A DNA stretch of 64,000 nucleotides from Muribaculaceae bacterium (GCA_017405965.1 JAFQZK010000003.1:124001-188000); one strand, 5' to 3'. Numbered from the stretch's first letter, positions 25,552-35,107 are shown. Numbers and translations are program-made. Notes: generated by a model not told the origin, from the sequence alone.

Positions 25552-27336
25552 ATGTCGATTGATAACATACTTGCTGAAGCTACCGCATTGGCGGTGAAGG
25601 AGTTGTACGGCTTGGATTTCCCGGCCGAGAAGATTGTTCCCCAAACGACGAGGAAGGAGTTTGAGGGCAACTTGACGATTGTGGTGTTCCCCTTCCTGAA
25701 GGCGTCGCACAAGGCTCCCGATGTGACCGCTCAGGAGATTGGCGAGCATCTGCTGGCCCACTGCGAGGCGGTGGAGAAGTTCAACGTCATCAAGGGCTTC
25801 CTGAACATCACCATCAAACCGTCGTTCTGGACCAGCGTGCTGCAGCATGTGGCCCAAACGCCGGACTATGGTTTCAAGCCCGTGACCGACGACAGCCAGC
25901 TGGTGATGATCGAGTATTCGTCACCCAACACCAACAAGCCCCTGCACCTGGGACACGTGCGCAACAACCTGCTGGGTTACAGCCTGTCGTGCATCATGGA
26001 GGCCAATGGCTACAAGGTGGTCAAGACCAACATCGTCAACGACCGCGGTATCCACATCTGCAAGTCGATGCTCGCTTGGCTCAAGTGGGGCAACGGCGCT
26101 ACGCCCGAGTCCACCGGCAAGAAAGGTGACCACCTGATCGGCGATTTCTATGTGCTGTTCGACAAGCACTACAAGGCCGAGATCAAGGAACTGGTCGAGA
26201 AGGGGATGAGCCCCGAGGAGGCCGAGAAACAGGCTCCCCTCATCCAGGAGGCGCACGACATGCTGCGTCGCTGGGAGGCTGGCGACTCCGAGGTGCGTGC
26301 CTTGTGGGAGAAGATGAACAGTTGGGTATATGCTGGCTTTGACGAGACCTACCGCCGCATGGGCGTTTCGTTTGATAAGATTTACTACGAGAGCGACACC
26401 TATCTGGTGGGGCGCGACACGGTGCTCGAGGGCCTCAAGCAGGGTATCTTCTACCGCAAGGAGGACAATAGCGTGTGGGCCGACCTCACGCCCGACGGTC
26501 TCGACCACAAGTTGCTGCTGCGCAGCGACGGCACCTCGGTCTATATGACTCAGGACATCGGTACCGCTCAGTTGCGCTACAAGGATTACCCCATCGACCG
26601 CATGATCTATGTCGTGGGCAATGAGCAGAACTACCACTTCCAGGTGCTCTCACTGCTGCTCGACAAACTGGGCTTCAAGTGGGGCAAGGACCTGGTGCAC
26701 TTCTCCTATGGCATGGTCGAGTTGCCCAACGGCAAGATGAAGTCTCGTGAGGGTACTGTGGTCGATGCCGATGAACTCATGGACGAGATGATCGCCACTG
26801 CCACCGACATGGCCAACGAGCCTGGCCGCTTGCAGGGTGTGCCCGAAGACGAGCGCGAGGACGTACTCCGGATGATCGGCCTGGGCGCCCTCAAGTATTT
26901 CATCCTCAAGGTGGATCCCAGAAAGACCATGCTGTTCGACCCCAGTGAGTCGATCGACTTCAACGGCAACACGGGCCCCTTCATCCAGTACACCTATGCC
27001 CGCATCCAGTCTGTCCTGCGCAAGTGCTGTGAGGACTACAAGAGCGTGGACATCAGCGCCGTGGCCCCCAACGAGAAGGAGACCTCGCTCATCCAGCGCC
27101 TGGCTGACTTCACCTCGGTGGTTGCCGATGCAGGCCGCAACTACAGCCCCGCGCTCATCGCCAACTACGTCTATGACCTGGCCAAGGAGTACAACCAGTT
27201 CTACCACGACTGCAGCATCCTCAAGGAGCAGGACAGCGCCGTGCGCTGCTTCCGTCAGTTGCTGAGCGAAACCGTTGCCGACGTCATCAAGCGCGGCATG
27301 TCGCTCCTGGGCATCGAGATGCCTAACAGGATGTAA
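25552..27336 (+). CDS. argS: Arginyl-tRNA synthetase
   Basis: 594-residue class I aminoacyl-tRNA synthetase that charges tRNA-Arg. The signature HLGH is at residues 132-135 in NKPLHLGHVRNNLLG, and the second signature is the KMKSREGT segment near residue 395. The N-terminal ArgRS-specific domain (FEGNLTIVVFPFLK) and the C-terminal anticodon-binding DALR domain (IQYTYARIQSVLRK through to LSLLGIEMPNRM) are both present. Length is normal. It has its own promoter (25491-25522), independent of the upstream foreign pair. Confidence 0.97.
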   Translation: MSIDNILAEATALAVKELYGLDFPAEKIVPQTTRKEFEGNLTIVVFPFLKASHKAPDVTAQEIGEHLLAHCEAVEKFNVIKGFLNITIKPSFWTSVLQHVAQTPDYGFKPVTDDSQLVMIEYSSPNTNKPLHLGHVRNNLLGYSLSCIMEANGYKVVKTNIVNDRGIHICKSMLAWLKWGNGATPESTGKKGDHLIGDFYVLFDKHYKAEIKELVEKGMSPEEAEKQAPLIQEAHDMLRRWEAGDSEVRALWEKMNSWVYAGFDETYRRMGVSFDKIYYESDTYLVGRDTVLEGLKQGIFYRKEDNSVWADLTPDGLDHKLLLRSDGTSVYMTQDIGTAQLRYKDYPIDRMIYVVGNEQNYHFQVLSLLLDKLGFKWGKDLVHFSYGMVELPNGKMKSREGTVVDADELMDEMIATATDMANEPGRLQGVPEDEREDVLRMIGLGALKYFILKVDPRKTMLFDPSESIDFNGNTGPFIQYTYARIQSVLRKCCEDYKSVDISAVAPNEKETSLIQRLADFTSVVADAGRNYSPALIANYVYDLAKEYNQFYHDCSILKEQDSAVRCFRQLLSETVADVIKRGMSLLGIEMPNRM

Positions 27337-27382
27337 ACTTGGCACAGTTCTTGCATATCAAAGCAAAATGAGTTACCAGTGC

Positions 27383-27397
27383 CGAGACTCAGTCTCG
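27383..27397. repeat. 15-bp palindrome before the Bax-inhibitor gene
   Basis: CGAGACTCAGTCTCG is a perfect palindrome around one central base, 25 bp before the ATG at 27423. It could be an operator or simply a small hairpin; no T-run follows. Confidence 0.5.
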
Positions 27398-27422
27398 ACC
27401 AAGCAAAAAACAATAGACGACT

Positions 27423-28154
27423 ATGAATAACTATTTCGATAACAGCTACCAGAACGGCTATCAGACCGCCGCTCAAGCCGAGAACGAATTGACGTTGCAG
27501 CGCTACGTCGCTGGTGTGATGCGTCGCGTGTATGGCCAGATGACATTTGGATTGCTGGCAACAGCCCTCACTTCTTACCTGGTGTTGTCCAGTGAGCCGT
27601 TGAAGGCCCTGCTTCTTTCCAACAAGATCATTTTCTTGTTGATGTTTGTCAGCGAGTTGGGATTGGTGATTTTCCTGAGTGCCCGCATCAATAAGATGAG
27701 CACCACGATGTCAAAGGTGGCGTTCTATCTTTACAGCATTCTCAACGGTATCACCTTGGCACCAATTTTCTTCGTTTACACGAGTTCGAGCATTGCAGCC
27801 ACATTTGCCATCACAGCAGGCATGTTCGGTGCGATGACCATCTTCGGCTATGTGACCCGTCAGGATCTTTCCAAGATGGGTTCATTCCTGTTCATGGCTC
27901 TGATAGGCTTGATTGTGTGCCTTGTTGTGAATTTGTTCATTCACAGCACCATGTTTGAGATGCTCATCAGTTTCGCTGGCGTGCTCATCTTTGTGGGTCT
28001 GACTGCTTGGGATACCCAGGCCATCAAGCGCATGTGTGCCGAGGCCGATTCAACCGCTGTGGGCAAAGTCGCCACGATGGGTGCCCTTACTCTCTATCTG
28101 GACTTCATCAACCTGTTCATCTACTTGCTGCGCCTGTTCGGCGACCGCAACTGA
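27423..28154 (+). CDS. Bax inhibitor-1/YccA family membrane protein
   Basis: 243 residues with seven predicted membrane helices, starting with a polar N-terminal tail rich in Asn, Tyr and Gln. The family pattern is clear in VMRRVYGQMTFGLLATALTS, NGITLAPIFFVYTSSSIAATF and the loop GLTAWDTQAIKRM, which contains the conserved Trp-Asp-Thr-Gln. Members are putative pH-dependent ion channels or stress-survival proteins in the inner membrane; the bacterial role is not firmly defined. The last eight codons and the terminator are duplicated at 31507-31593. Confidence 0.92.
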   Translation: MNNYFDNSYQNGYQTAAQAENELTLQRYVAGVMRRVYGQMTFGLLATALTSYLVLSSEPLKALLLSNKIIFLLMFVSELGLVIFLSARINKMSTTMSKVAFYLYSILNGITLAPIFFVYTSSSIAATFAITAGMFGAMTIFGYVTRQDLSKMGSFLFMALIGLIVCLVVNLFIHSTMFEMLISFAGVLIFVGLTAWDTQAIKRMCAEADSTAVGKVATMGALTLYLDFINLFIYLLRLFGDRN

Positions 28155-28215
28155 TCTCGGACAACAGGGACAACTTTAATAAGCAACCCCGACAACATCC
28201 ACGTTGCCGGGGTTG
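28129..28215 (+). repeat. 87-bp direct repeat, copy 1 (3' end of Bax-inhibitor gene plus terminator)
   Basis: Spans the last eight codons of the Bax-inhibitor gene, its 3' untranslated region and terminator stem. It is nearly identical to 31507-31593, with four differences by my alignment, two of them adjacent. Confidence 0.9.
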
Positions 28216-28219
28216 TTTG
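28184..28219 (+). terminator. Terminator after the Bax-inhibitor gene
   Basis: CAACCCCG-a-CAAC pairs with GTTG-c-CGGGGTTG (28184-28215) around a short loop, followed by TTTG. Confidence 0.85.
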
Positions 28220-28234
28220 TAGTGTAGTGTGGAG

Positions 28235-28303
28235 GAATTTGTAGTGTTTTGGGGATGGGTTGCAGTAAAAGAATTTCACCTTTGCGAATTTGTAGTGTTT
28301 TGG
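28235..28303 (+). repeat. 18-bp direct repeat in the promoter region
   Basis: GAATTTGTAGTGTTTTGG occurs exactly at 28235-28252 and 28286-28303, 51 bp apart. The second copy contains the -33 box of the promoter at 28289-28319; the first may be a duplicated promoter half or a regulator site. Confidence 0.75.
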
Positions 28304-28319
28304 AAATGTATTATCTTTG
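28289..28319 (+). promoter_or_regulatory. Promoter of the 28451 dockerin-tailed gene
   Basis: TTTG at 28289-28292 and TATCTTTG at 28312-28319, spaced 19 bp. The ATG at 28451 is about 125 nt after the expected transcript start, a long leader of unknown function. Confidence 0.75.
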
Positions 28320-28450
28320 CAAGCGATACATTGAAGACCCAAAAAGCGTATTGCTCAACTTTAAGCATCAAGTGGGGCAATTCAGTCTACGCTGTTAGTG
28401 TCACATGAGAAATGTCTGGACTGGGATGTTTCAGTAAAAACTATTACCGC

Positions 28451-31400
28451 ATGATGAAAAAACTACTTTTTACGTTGATGTTGCTCTTGACGGCTGTCTT
28501 TACCATAGCCGCCCAACAAATCCCGCTACCCGAAATCGTCGTAACTCCCAGCGAGGACTCTTACACCTTTACGGTCATTGACCAGGGTGAATTCCAAATC
28601 ACATGCAGCTATTATGATTTTGAGACAGGCGAATATGGGCCGGAGGAGGAAATACAATTTCCCCTCACGATTTACCGTACCGAGCGCCCCAAGCAATTAT
28701 ATGTTAAGGCTTTTCAGGCTGTGGGAGAATATGAGTTTCACACGTTCACTGAGTATCATTTCATCGCCCCACTAGGCGACGAGATTCCTCCTGCCCCCGA
28801 AATCACAGTAACCAAAGAGGATAATGGTTGGAATGGCTTCCATTATGTTGTCAGTGCAGTTGGTGACGGGAATGTGATTTTTTCCAGAAAACTGAGTGAT
28901 GGATCATGGGAGCGTGCTACAGATTCTGATTCTGAGGGACACCCTTGTTTTATCTTGAGTCCGGAGATAAATATAGATCTATTGTATCAATTCAAGGCTT
29001 ATCAAGAATCAGAGTTTAAGCAATTCTATCTGGACGACGAACATACATGTTATTACACTGTACGCAGTCCGGAGACACGATGGGAGTATGTGGTGCCAGG
29101 GATTAAGTCTCTTAATGGCGATATAATTTTTCAAATGGCTGGTGAAGGCCTGCTTTCCGTTACTTATACTGGCAATGAGGAGGTAACCATCTCGGTTACA
29201 ATTAACGACAATCCTGTCGAATTGGTTGATGGTATGGTTCATCTCGTTCCTGGCTATAATATTATCCATGCGATTGTTTCGGCCGAAGGGTATATTAACT
29301 CTCCACTTGAAGGTTGGTTTGAGATACGTTGGAATGCCCCCACGCCTGAACCGCAGATTATTGTCACTCCAGGCGATCAGGCCTATACGATTGAAGCCGT
29401 CGGTGAGGGCGAGGTACACCTTCGTTGTTATCATGAATGTGATTATCACCATCTGCATGGCGATGTAGAGAATCCTGTCACGATCTCCCGAACGCAATTC
29501 GATGAATTCTTTAATTTTGAGGCAACGGCTCGCTTGGGCGAAGGTTATAATGAGGCAATAGTGAGTCAAGATGTGTGGGTTCCCGCATTGGGCGCGACGC
29601 CAATGCCCGATATCGTCTTCACCGAGGATGAAACCGGCTGCGAGGTGCGTGCCGTTGGCCAAGGCGAGGTGCACCTCTTTCTTGGAGGCAGGTACCATGG
29701 CCAGGAGGTAGAGAATCCTTATAGGATTCCACGGCCTTACCAACAGGACTACTATAGTTTTGAGGCTTACGCCCAGGCCGAAGGCCAATCGGAGAGCGAA
29801 GTGGCATGGGAGACTATTGAAGTGACCCCGTCACCGTGGATTATCTCCAACGAAACATCCCCTTCGGTTTATTTTGAAGAGATTGATAACGTCGATTATG
29901 AAATAACGGCCGGGGGAACGGGAACAGTGCGTCTGTTCATGAATGGAATAGAAGTAGATAATCCATATACTGTGCAAACCCTGCTTATTGATGATATCTG
30001 CAAGTTTACTGCCACAGCCAAGGAACCAGGAAAGCTGACAGGAGATTCTTATGATCCTATCGAAATCAAACCAGGCCCCAAACGTGAGCATTTAGTAACG
30101 ATTACTTCTGATAATGACTTTTATTATGTCACGGCAACGGGTGATGGATATATAACACTGGAAACGTACAATGATAATTACTATCAATATGGCGATTATA
30201 ATTATCATCATTCAGCAGAAGGCGAAGGTACTGTTAGTGTGGCTATCCCACGAGAGGGCTTTTCTCAATGGACATATGTTGCAAAGCGACTCAACGTCGA
30301 TGATGGAGATATACTCGGCTTTGACGTGGGTTCATTCATGGTTGTGTTCAAGGAATTGACTACGACAAGCCCTGTCATCTACGGTTGGCCTAGTAATGAT
30401 CAATACAAAATAGTCGCTAGACCTCACTTTAGTTTTTTATTTGATAGTGGTGATCACATTCAAGTACAATATGGTACCCAGCTGATGCTTGATGGCACTG
30501 TGGTTGAAGAACCCTATTATATTGATCGTGAAGAACATGATAAGTATTATAATTTCAGCGCAGTGACGACACTTCGTTACGAGAGATATGAATATTTGGG
30601 TATAATTAATGGCGTACGCTTTTATTCATCTGAGCCTCTTGAGACGATAGAGGTTTTTAGTGACGTTGTCGATGCAACCATTAAAGTTCGTGCTGGTGGC
30701 GATAATTTCTATTTTGACTATGAAGATAACGTTTGGGACGAGGAGACGGGAGAAGAAACGCGATTACTCCGCTATGAAGTCAATGTGAGAAAAAGGGCCT
30801 CTGGTGAGTCGTCGGACAATTATTACGCTCATCATGCAGCGGTCAAAGATAATCATGATTACTCAGGAATCGCAATTGTGCCTGATCGGGTAGAGATAGA
30901 GTACAATGATATGCACGACCCAGAACCTGATTATATATATTATGGCTTTTGGGGAGATGTCATATATGAATTTAAGGCCTTGACTTGGCCTGGAGTTTCT
31001 GGTTGGGGTAGAGATGGTGTTTACTTTAGAGAGTTTTGTCCTGTTACGGCGATTGCCGATGATGCTTTCTTGGGCAACAGTGCGTTGACGGGTGTGGAAA
31101 TCGGCAAGAATGTGACTAGTATCGGCAAGGATGCCTTTAAGGGCTGCTCTGACCTGACCGATGTGACCTGCTGGGCGATGACTCCACCCACAATGACCAA
31201 TGTTGAGACTTTTGACGAGGCTTGCTACAGCTACGCGACGCTGCGAGTGCCTGAGTCCTCGGTTGATAAGTACAAGAATGCTGACTGGTGGCGCAAGTTC
31301 CGGCACATTGAGGGCGTTGCTGTCCCCGGTCTGCCTGGTGATGTTAACGGTGATGGGGAACTCGGCATTGCCGACATCAATACGTTGATAGATGCGATTC

Positions 31401-31501
31401 TGATGTCAAACACCCAATCCATTTATGACATCAACGGTGACGGTGAGATAACCATATCTGATGTGATGGCGTTGATTGATATGTACCTTTCAATGGACTG
31501 A
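28451..31501 (+). CDS. Large exported repeat protein with BspA-like LRR and dockerin-like tail
   Basis: About 1016 residues from the ATG at 28451 (MMKKLLFTLMLLLTAVFTIA, a clean signal peptide); an in-frame ATG at 28412 would put 13 polar residues before it and is less likely. The body is a string of beta-rich repeats of about 95 residues, each opening with a P-x-I-x-x-T pattern (EIVVTPSEDSYTFTV, PQIIVTPGDQAYTIEAV, PDIVFTEDETGCEVRAV) and a G-x-G-E-V-x-L core. Near the end is a BspA-type leucine-rich unit (DDAFLGNSALTGVEIGKNVT) and finally two dockerin-like loops (DVNGDGELGIADINTLIDAI and DINGDGEITISDVMALID). Mostly AT-rich. Likely a surface adhesin or glycan-binding protein. Confidence 0.75.
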   Translation: MMKKLLFTLMLLLTAVFTIAAQQIPLPEIVVTPSEDSYTFTVIDQGEFQITCSYYDFETGEYGPEEEIQFPLTIYRTERPKQLYVKAFQAVGEYEFHTFTEYHFIAPLGDEIPPAPEITVTKEDNGWNGFHYVVSAVGDGNVIFSRKLSDGSWERATDSDSEGHPCFILSPEINIDLLYQFKAYQESEFKQFYLDDEHTCYYTVRSPETRWEYVVPGIKSLNGDIIFQMAGEGLLSVTYTGNEEVTISVTINDNPVELVDGMVHLVPGYNIIHAIVSAEGYINSPLEGWFEIRWNAPTPEPQIIVTPGDQAYTIEAVGEGEVHLRCYHECDYHHLHGDVENPVTISRTQFDEFFNFEATARLGEGYNEAIVSQDVWVPALGATPMPDIVFTEDETGCEVRAVGQGEVHLFLGGRYHGQEVENPYRIPRPYQQDYYSFEAYAQAEGQSESEVAWETIEVTPSPWIISNETSPSVYFEEIDNVDYEITAGGTGTVRLFMNGIEVDNPYTVQTLLIDDICKFTATAKEPGKLTGDSYDPIEIKPGPKREHLVTITSDNDFYYVTATGDGYITLETYNDNYYQYGDYNYHHSAEGEGTVSVAIPREGFSQWTYVAKRLNVDDGDILGFDVGSFMVVFKELTTTSPVIYGWPSNDQYKIVARPHFSFLFDSGDHIQVQYGTQLMLDGTVVEEPYYIDREEHDKYYNFSAVTTLRYERYEYLGIINGVRFYSSEPLETIEVFSDVVDATIKVRAGGDNFYFDYEDNVWDEETGEETRLLRYEVNVRKRASGESSDNYYAHHAAVKDNHDYSGIAIVPDRVEIEYNDMHDPEPDYIYYGFWGDVIYEFKALTWPGVSGWGRDGVYFREFCPVTAIADDAFLGNSALTGVEIGKNVTSIGKDAFKGCSDLTDVTCWAMTPPTMTNVETFDEACYSYATLRVPESSVDKYKNADWWRKFRHIEGVAVPGLPGDVNGDGELGIADINTLIDAILMSNTQSIYDINGDGEITISDVMALIDMYLSMD

Positions 31502-31506
31502 CATTT

Positions 31507-31593
31507 TGCGCCTGTTCGGTGGCCGCAACTGATCTCGGACAACAGGGACAACTTTAATAAACAACCCCGACAACACCCACGTTGCCGGGGTTG
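31507..31593 (+). repeat. 87-bp direct repeat, copy 2
   Basis: Begins 5 bp after the stop codon of the dockerin-tailed gene and repeats the end of the Bax-inhibitor gene and its terminator (28129-28215). The two copies bracket the 28451-31501 gene. Confidence 0.9.
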
Positions 31594-31602
31594 ATTTTTT
31601 TG
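31562..31602 (+). terminator. Terminator, duplicated copy
   Basis: Same CAACCCCG/CGGGGTTG hairpin as at 28184, here followed by a better T-run (ATTTTTTT). It serves the upstream dockerin-tailed gene. Confidence 0.85.
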
Positions 31603-31672
31603 CCGGGCAGGGCTTGAGGTGGTGGTTGTTAGGGTGATGCATGTGGTGGCCGTCGGTAAAAATCACGGTATA

Positions 31673-31706
31673 TTGTTGTAGTGTCACGGATTATGTTGTA
31701 ACTTTG
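31673..31706 (+). promoter_or_regulatory. Promoter of the amylase gene
   Basis: TTG at 31676-31678 (or 31673-31675) and TAACTTTG at 31699-31706, spaced 20 bp. The ATG at 31756 is 49 bp downstream. Confidence 0.75.
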
Positions 31707-31755
31707 TCGCTTACAAGTAATTGATTACAGAATAATAACCAAAATAACAGATAAG

Positions 31756-33840
31756 ATGAAAAAGCTTTTTATTGCAGCAACGTTAGCAGTGCTGCCGGTG
31801 TTGGCCTTTGCACAGGGGTGGCCCGCGAATTATAGTGGCGTGATGTTGCAGGGATTCTACTGGGACTCTTTCAACGACAGCAAGTGGACTAACCTGGAGT
31901 CGCAGGCCGACGAGTTGGCCGAGTTCTTCAAACTGGTGTGGATTCCCCAGAGCGCCAGCTGTAACGGCACGTCGATGGGCTATGACGCCGTGTACTGGTT
32001 TTCCAACTACAATAGCTCCTTCGGCACCAAGACGGAGTTGCAGTCGATGATCAATTCCTTCAAGAGTAAGGGCATCGGCACCATTGCCGACGTGGTCATC
32101 AACCACCGCAAGAGCATCAACGACTGGGTGACGTTCCCCAGCGAGACCTATAAGGGTGTGACTTACAAGTTACTGTCCACCGACATTTGCCGTGACGATG
32201 ACGGCGGTGCGACACTCAACTGGGCCAACCAGAACGGCAAGTCGCTGAGTGCCAACAACGACACCGGCGAGGACTGGAGCGGACTGCGTGACCTGGACCA
32301 CAAGAGCACTAATGTGCAGAATGCCGTCAAGGCCTATATCCAGATGCTGCTCAACGACCTGGGCTACGCGGGTTTCCGCTACGATATGACCAAGGGTTAC
32401 TCGGCCAGCTATACGGGTATGTATAACGCCTATGCCAACCCGACCTATTCGGTGGGCGAGTATTGGGACGGTAACCTGAGCGCCGTCAAGGCATGGATCG
32501 ACGGCACCAAGGTCAACGGAGTGGTGCAGAGTGCGGCCTTTGACTTCCCGTTCCGTTACACCGTGCGCGACGCGGTCAACAACAACAATTGGACCGGTCT
32601 CTCGGGCAGCGGCAAGGGCCTGAACATGGATGCCAATTACAGGCGTTACTCGGTGACCTTCGTCGAGAACCACGACACGCAGTATCGTGACGCCAGCAAT
32701 CCTCAGGATCCCATCAACCAGTATATCGCGGCCGCCAACGCCTATATGCTGTCCTTGCCTGGCACGCCATGCGTTTTTCTCAAGCACTGGTTGAGTTACA
32801 AGGAAAGCATCAAGCAGATGATCTATGCCCGCCAACTCGCTGGCATCACCAACACCAGCACGACGGCGCAGCAGGGTTCCAGCTCGGCGAACAATTATTA
32901 TGCCCAGCGCACGACGGGCACTCGTGGCACATTGCTCGTTGCCATGGGTAACACCGCCTATACGATTCCTTCGACCTATGTTCTCGTGGTCAGCGGCACC
33001 AACTACCGCATGGCGCTGAGCAAGACCACTGAGACCGCTTGGGCCAGCATTCCCAGCGGCACGCACCAGGATCCGTTCAACGTCACGTTGACGGCAGTGA
33101 GCCAAACCGCCGGTGCCAAGATCGTCTATACGCTCGACGGCAGTGAGCCCACAGCCACCAACGGCACTGTGATAGCCAGTGGCGGCACCGCCCGCATCAA
33201 CAAGTGCTTGACCATGAAGGCCGGTCTGCTGATCAATGGTGCCGTTACGGGTGTGATTACCCGCCATTACACTGTCGTGAATGAGGAGTATGACCCCTAT
33301 GAGATTACCGTCTATCTCAAGGACCCGACCGTTTCGCCCAACAACTGGCCGCAGGTGGCCTACTACTGCTGGGACAGCAACGACGTGCAGCAGTGCGGCA
33401 ACTGGCCTGGCCAAGTGGTGACCGACACCCGCATGGTCAACGGCGTGAAATTCTATTACAAGACCTTCACCATTACCGGCACCAACTATAGTGTCAACTT
33501 CGTGTTCAGTCAGGGCGGCAGCACTGCCGGCAGCCACCAGACTGTCGATGTGACGGGCGTGAGGGAAACCTCCTTCTTTGAAGTGACGACCCAGACCAAC
33601 AAATACCAGGTGCGCAATGTCACGGCCGATTATCTGCCTTATCTTGACGAAGAGCCTTTGCTCGGTGACGTGAACGGCGACGGCCAGGTCAACATCAGCG
33701 ACGTCACCCTGTTTGTCAACAGCATGATGGCCGAGGCCCTGGAGAATCTTGTCGTTGAGAATGCCGACATCAACCGTGACGGCTTCATCAACATCAGCGA
33801 CGTGACGGCGCTTATCAATATGATTCTCAGCAGCCGTTGA
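31756..33840 (+). CDS. Secreted GH13 alpha-amylase with starch-binding module and dockerin-like tail
   Basis: 694 residues with signal peptide (ATLAVLPVLAFA/QG). The GH13 barrel spans about 25-430; the catalytic residues are D210 in FRYDMTKGY, E235 in SVGEYWDG and D307 in VENHDTQ. Then comes a chitobiase-C-like domain (about 440-510, KIVYTLDGSEPTATNG) and a domain resembling a CBM26 starch-binding module (about 515-620, VAYYCWDSNDVQQCGNWPG). The tail has two dockerin-like loops (DVNGDGQVNISDVTLFVNSM and DINRDGFINISDVTALINMI). It should cleave alpha-1,4-glucans outside the cell; the tail suggests surface attachment or complex assembly. No Sus-type TonB transporter lies nearby. Confidence 0.9.
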   Translation: MKKLFIAATLAVLPVLAFAQGWPANYSGVMLQGFYWDSFNDSKWTNLESQADELAEFFKLVWIPQSASCNGTSMGYDAVYWFSNYNSSFGTKTELQSMINSFKSKGIGTIADVVINHRKSINDWVTFPSETYKGVTYKLLSTDICRDDDGGATLNWANQNGKSLSANNDTGEDWSGLRDLDHKSTNVQNAVKAYIQMLLNDLGYAGFRYDMTKGYSASYTGMYNAYANPTYSVGEYWDGNLSAVKAWIDGTKVNGVVQSAAFDFPFRYTVRDAVNNNNWTGLSGSGKGLNMDANYRRYSVTFVENHDTQYRDASNPQDPINQYIAAANAYMLSLPGTPCVFLKHWLSYKESIKQMIYARQLAGITNTSTTAQQGSSSANNYYAQRTTGTRGTLLVAMGNTAYTIPSTYVLVVSGTNYRMALSKTTETAWASIPSGTHQDPFNVTLTAVSQTAGAKIVYTLDGSEPTATNGTVIASGGTARINKCLTMKAGLLINGAVTGVITRHYTVVNEEYDPYEITVYLKDPTVSPNNWPQVAYYCWDSNDVQQCGNWPGQVVTDTRMVNGVKFYYKTFTITGTNYSVNFVFSQGGSTAGSHQTVDVTGVRETSFFEVTTQTNKYQVRNVTADYLPYLDEEPLLGDVNGDGQVNISDVTLFVNSMMAEALENLVVENADINRDGFINISDVTALINMILSSR

Positions 33841-33922
33841 CTAAAATCGTTGTGATTATACAATAAAAGCGGGATTTCTAAGTTAATTAGGTAAAGAACA
33901 TTCTGTAATTTCCTGATTAGAA

Positions 33923-35095
33923 ATGAAACTGTACAAATCAATAATTGCCATCGCACTGATGGCTACCGCATTGACTGCCGTTGCTCAGGACGACATCAAG
34001 AATACCGAGTTCAACCCCGTCACCACCGGTGTGACCTCACTGGCTATCACCCCTGATGCCCGCGGTGCGTCGATGGGTGACCTGGGTGCCGCTACCGAGG
34101 CCGACGTGAACTCCCAGTTCTGGAACCCGTCGAAATATGCCTTTGCCTACAGCGGCGCCGGTGTGTCGCTGTCCTACACGCCCTGGTTGCGCAAGATTGT
34201 CAACGACATCTATCTGGCCAGCCTTGCAGGCTATTACAAGATTGGTAGCAGTGACAATCAGGCCGTGAGTGCCTCGTTGCGCTACTTCTCGCTGGGTGAG
34301 GTGATGGCGACCGATGGCGACGGTGCCATGGTTTCGACCATCAACCCGTTCGAGATGTCGGTCGATTTGGGCTACAGCCGCAAGTTGAGTGAGAAATTCG
34401 CCATGGGTGTAGTGCTGCGTTACATCTACAGTGACCTGGGTTACAGCGCAATGAATACGGGTGAGCAGACCTCGAGTGCATCGGCTTTCTCGGCCGACCT
34501 GTCGGGCTATTACACCACTTTCCCCGTCATCGGCCGCAACGAGTGCCAGTGGTCGCTGGGTTTCAATTTGTCGAACATCGGTTCCAAGGTGTCCTACAAC
34601 AAGGGTAATGACCCCGCCTATCTGCCTGCCAATCTCAAGATCGGTACCGCGTTCACCTTCCCTCTGGCCGACTACAACAACCTGACGCTGGCTGTCGACG
34701 CCAACAAGTTGCTGGTGCCCGCCAAGCCCCGCGTGACCGACTTTGAAGGATCGCAGGACTATGACGACGCCCTCCAGGAATGGAAGGACAAGTCATCAAT
34801 TTCGGGTATCTTCGACAGCTTCAGTGACAACTTCGCTAAGCGCATCACCTATTCGGTGGGTGCCGAGTATGCCTACAACCAGCAGTTCTTCCTGCGTGGC
34901 GGCTACTACTACGAGAGCAAGTACGCCGGTAACCGTCAGTACTTCGGCCTGGGTGCGGGATTCTCGCTCAATGTCATCAAGATCGACGCCAGCTACATGA
35001 TTGCAACGGCCCAGAACAGTCCTCTGGATCAGACCTTGCGTTTCACGCTCTCGTTCGACATGGATGGCATCAAGAACCTCTTTGGCCGCAACTAA
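33923..35095 (+). CDS. porV: Type IX secretion outer-membrane protein PorV
   Basis: 390 residues with signal peptide (IALMATALTAVA/QD). The N-terminal family signature is clear (VTSLAITPDARGASMGDLGA followed by SQFWNPSKYAFAYSGAG), as is a FadL-like beta-barrel ending in LRFTLSFDMDGIKNLFGRN. In characterised species PorV is the shuttle that carries T9SS cargo from the translocon to the PorU sortase. Here it lies about 20 kb from the two porU-like genes, between an amylase gene and ispF. No other T9SS translocon genes (porK, L, M, N, sov) are in the window. Confidence 0.93.
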   Translation: MKLYKSIIAIALMATALTAVAQDDIKNTEFNPVTTGVTSLAITPDARGASMGDLGAATEADVNSQFWNPSKYAFAYSGAGVSLSYTPWLRKIVNDIYLASLAGYYKIGSSDNQAVSASLRYFSLGEVMATDGDGAMVSTINPFEMSVDLGYSRKLSEKFAMGVVLRYIYSDLGYSAMNTGEQTSSASAFSADLSGYYTTFPVIGRNECQWSLGFNLSNIGSKVSYNKGNDPAYLPANLKIGTAFTFPLADYNNLTLAVDANKLLVPAKPRVTDFEGSQDYDDALQEWKDKSSISGIFDSFSDNFAKRITYSVGAEYAYNQQFFLRGGYYYESKYAGNRQYFGLGAGFSLNVIKIDASYMIATAQNSPLDQTLRFTLSFDMDGIKNLFGRN

Positions 35096-35107
35096 GTTCT
35101 CTTGACT

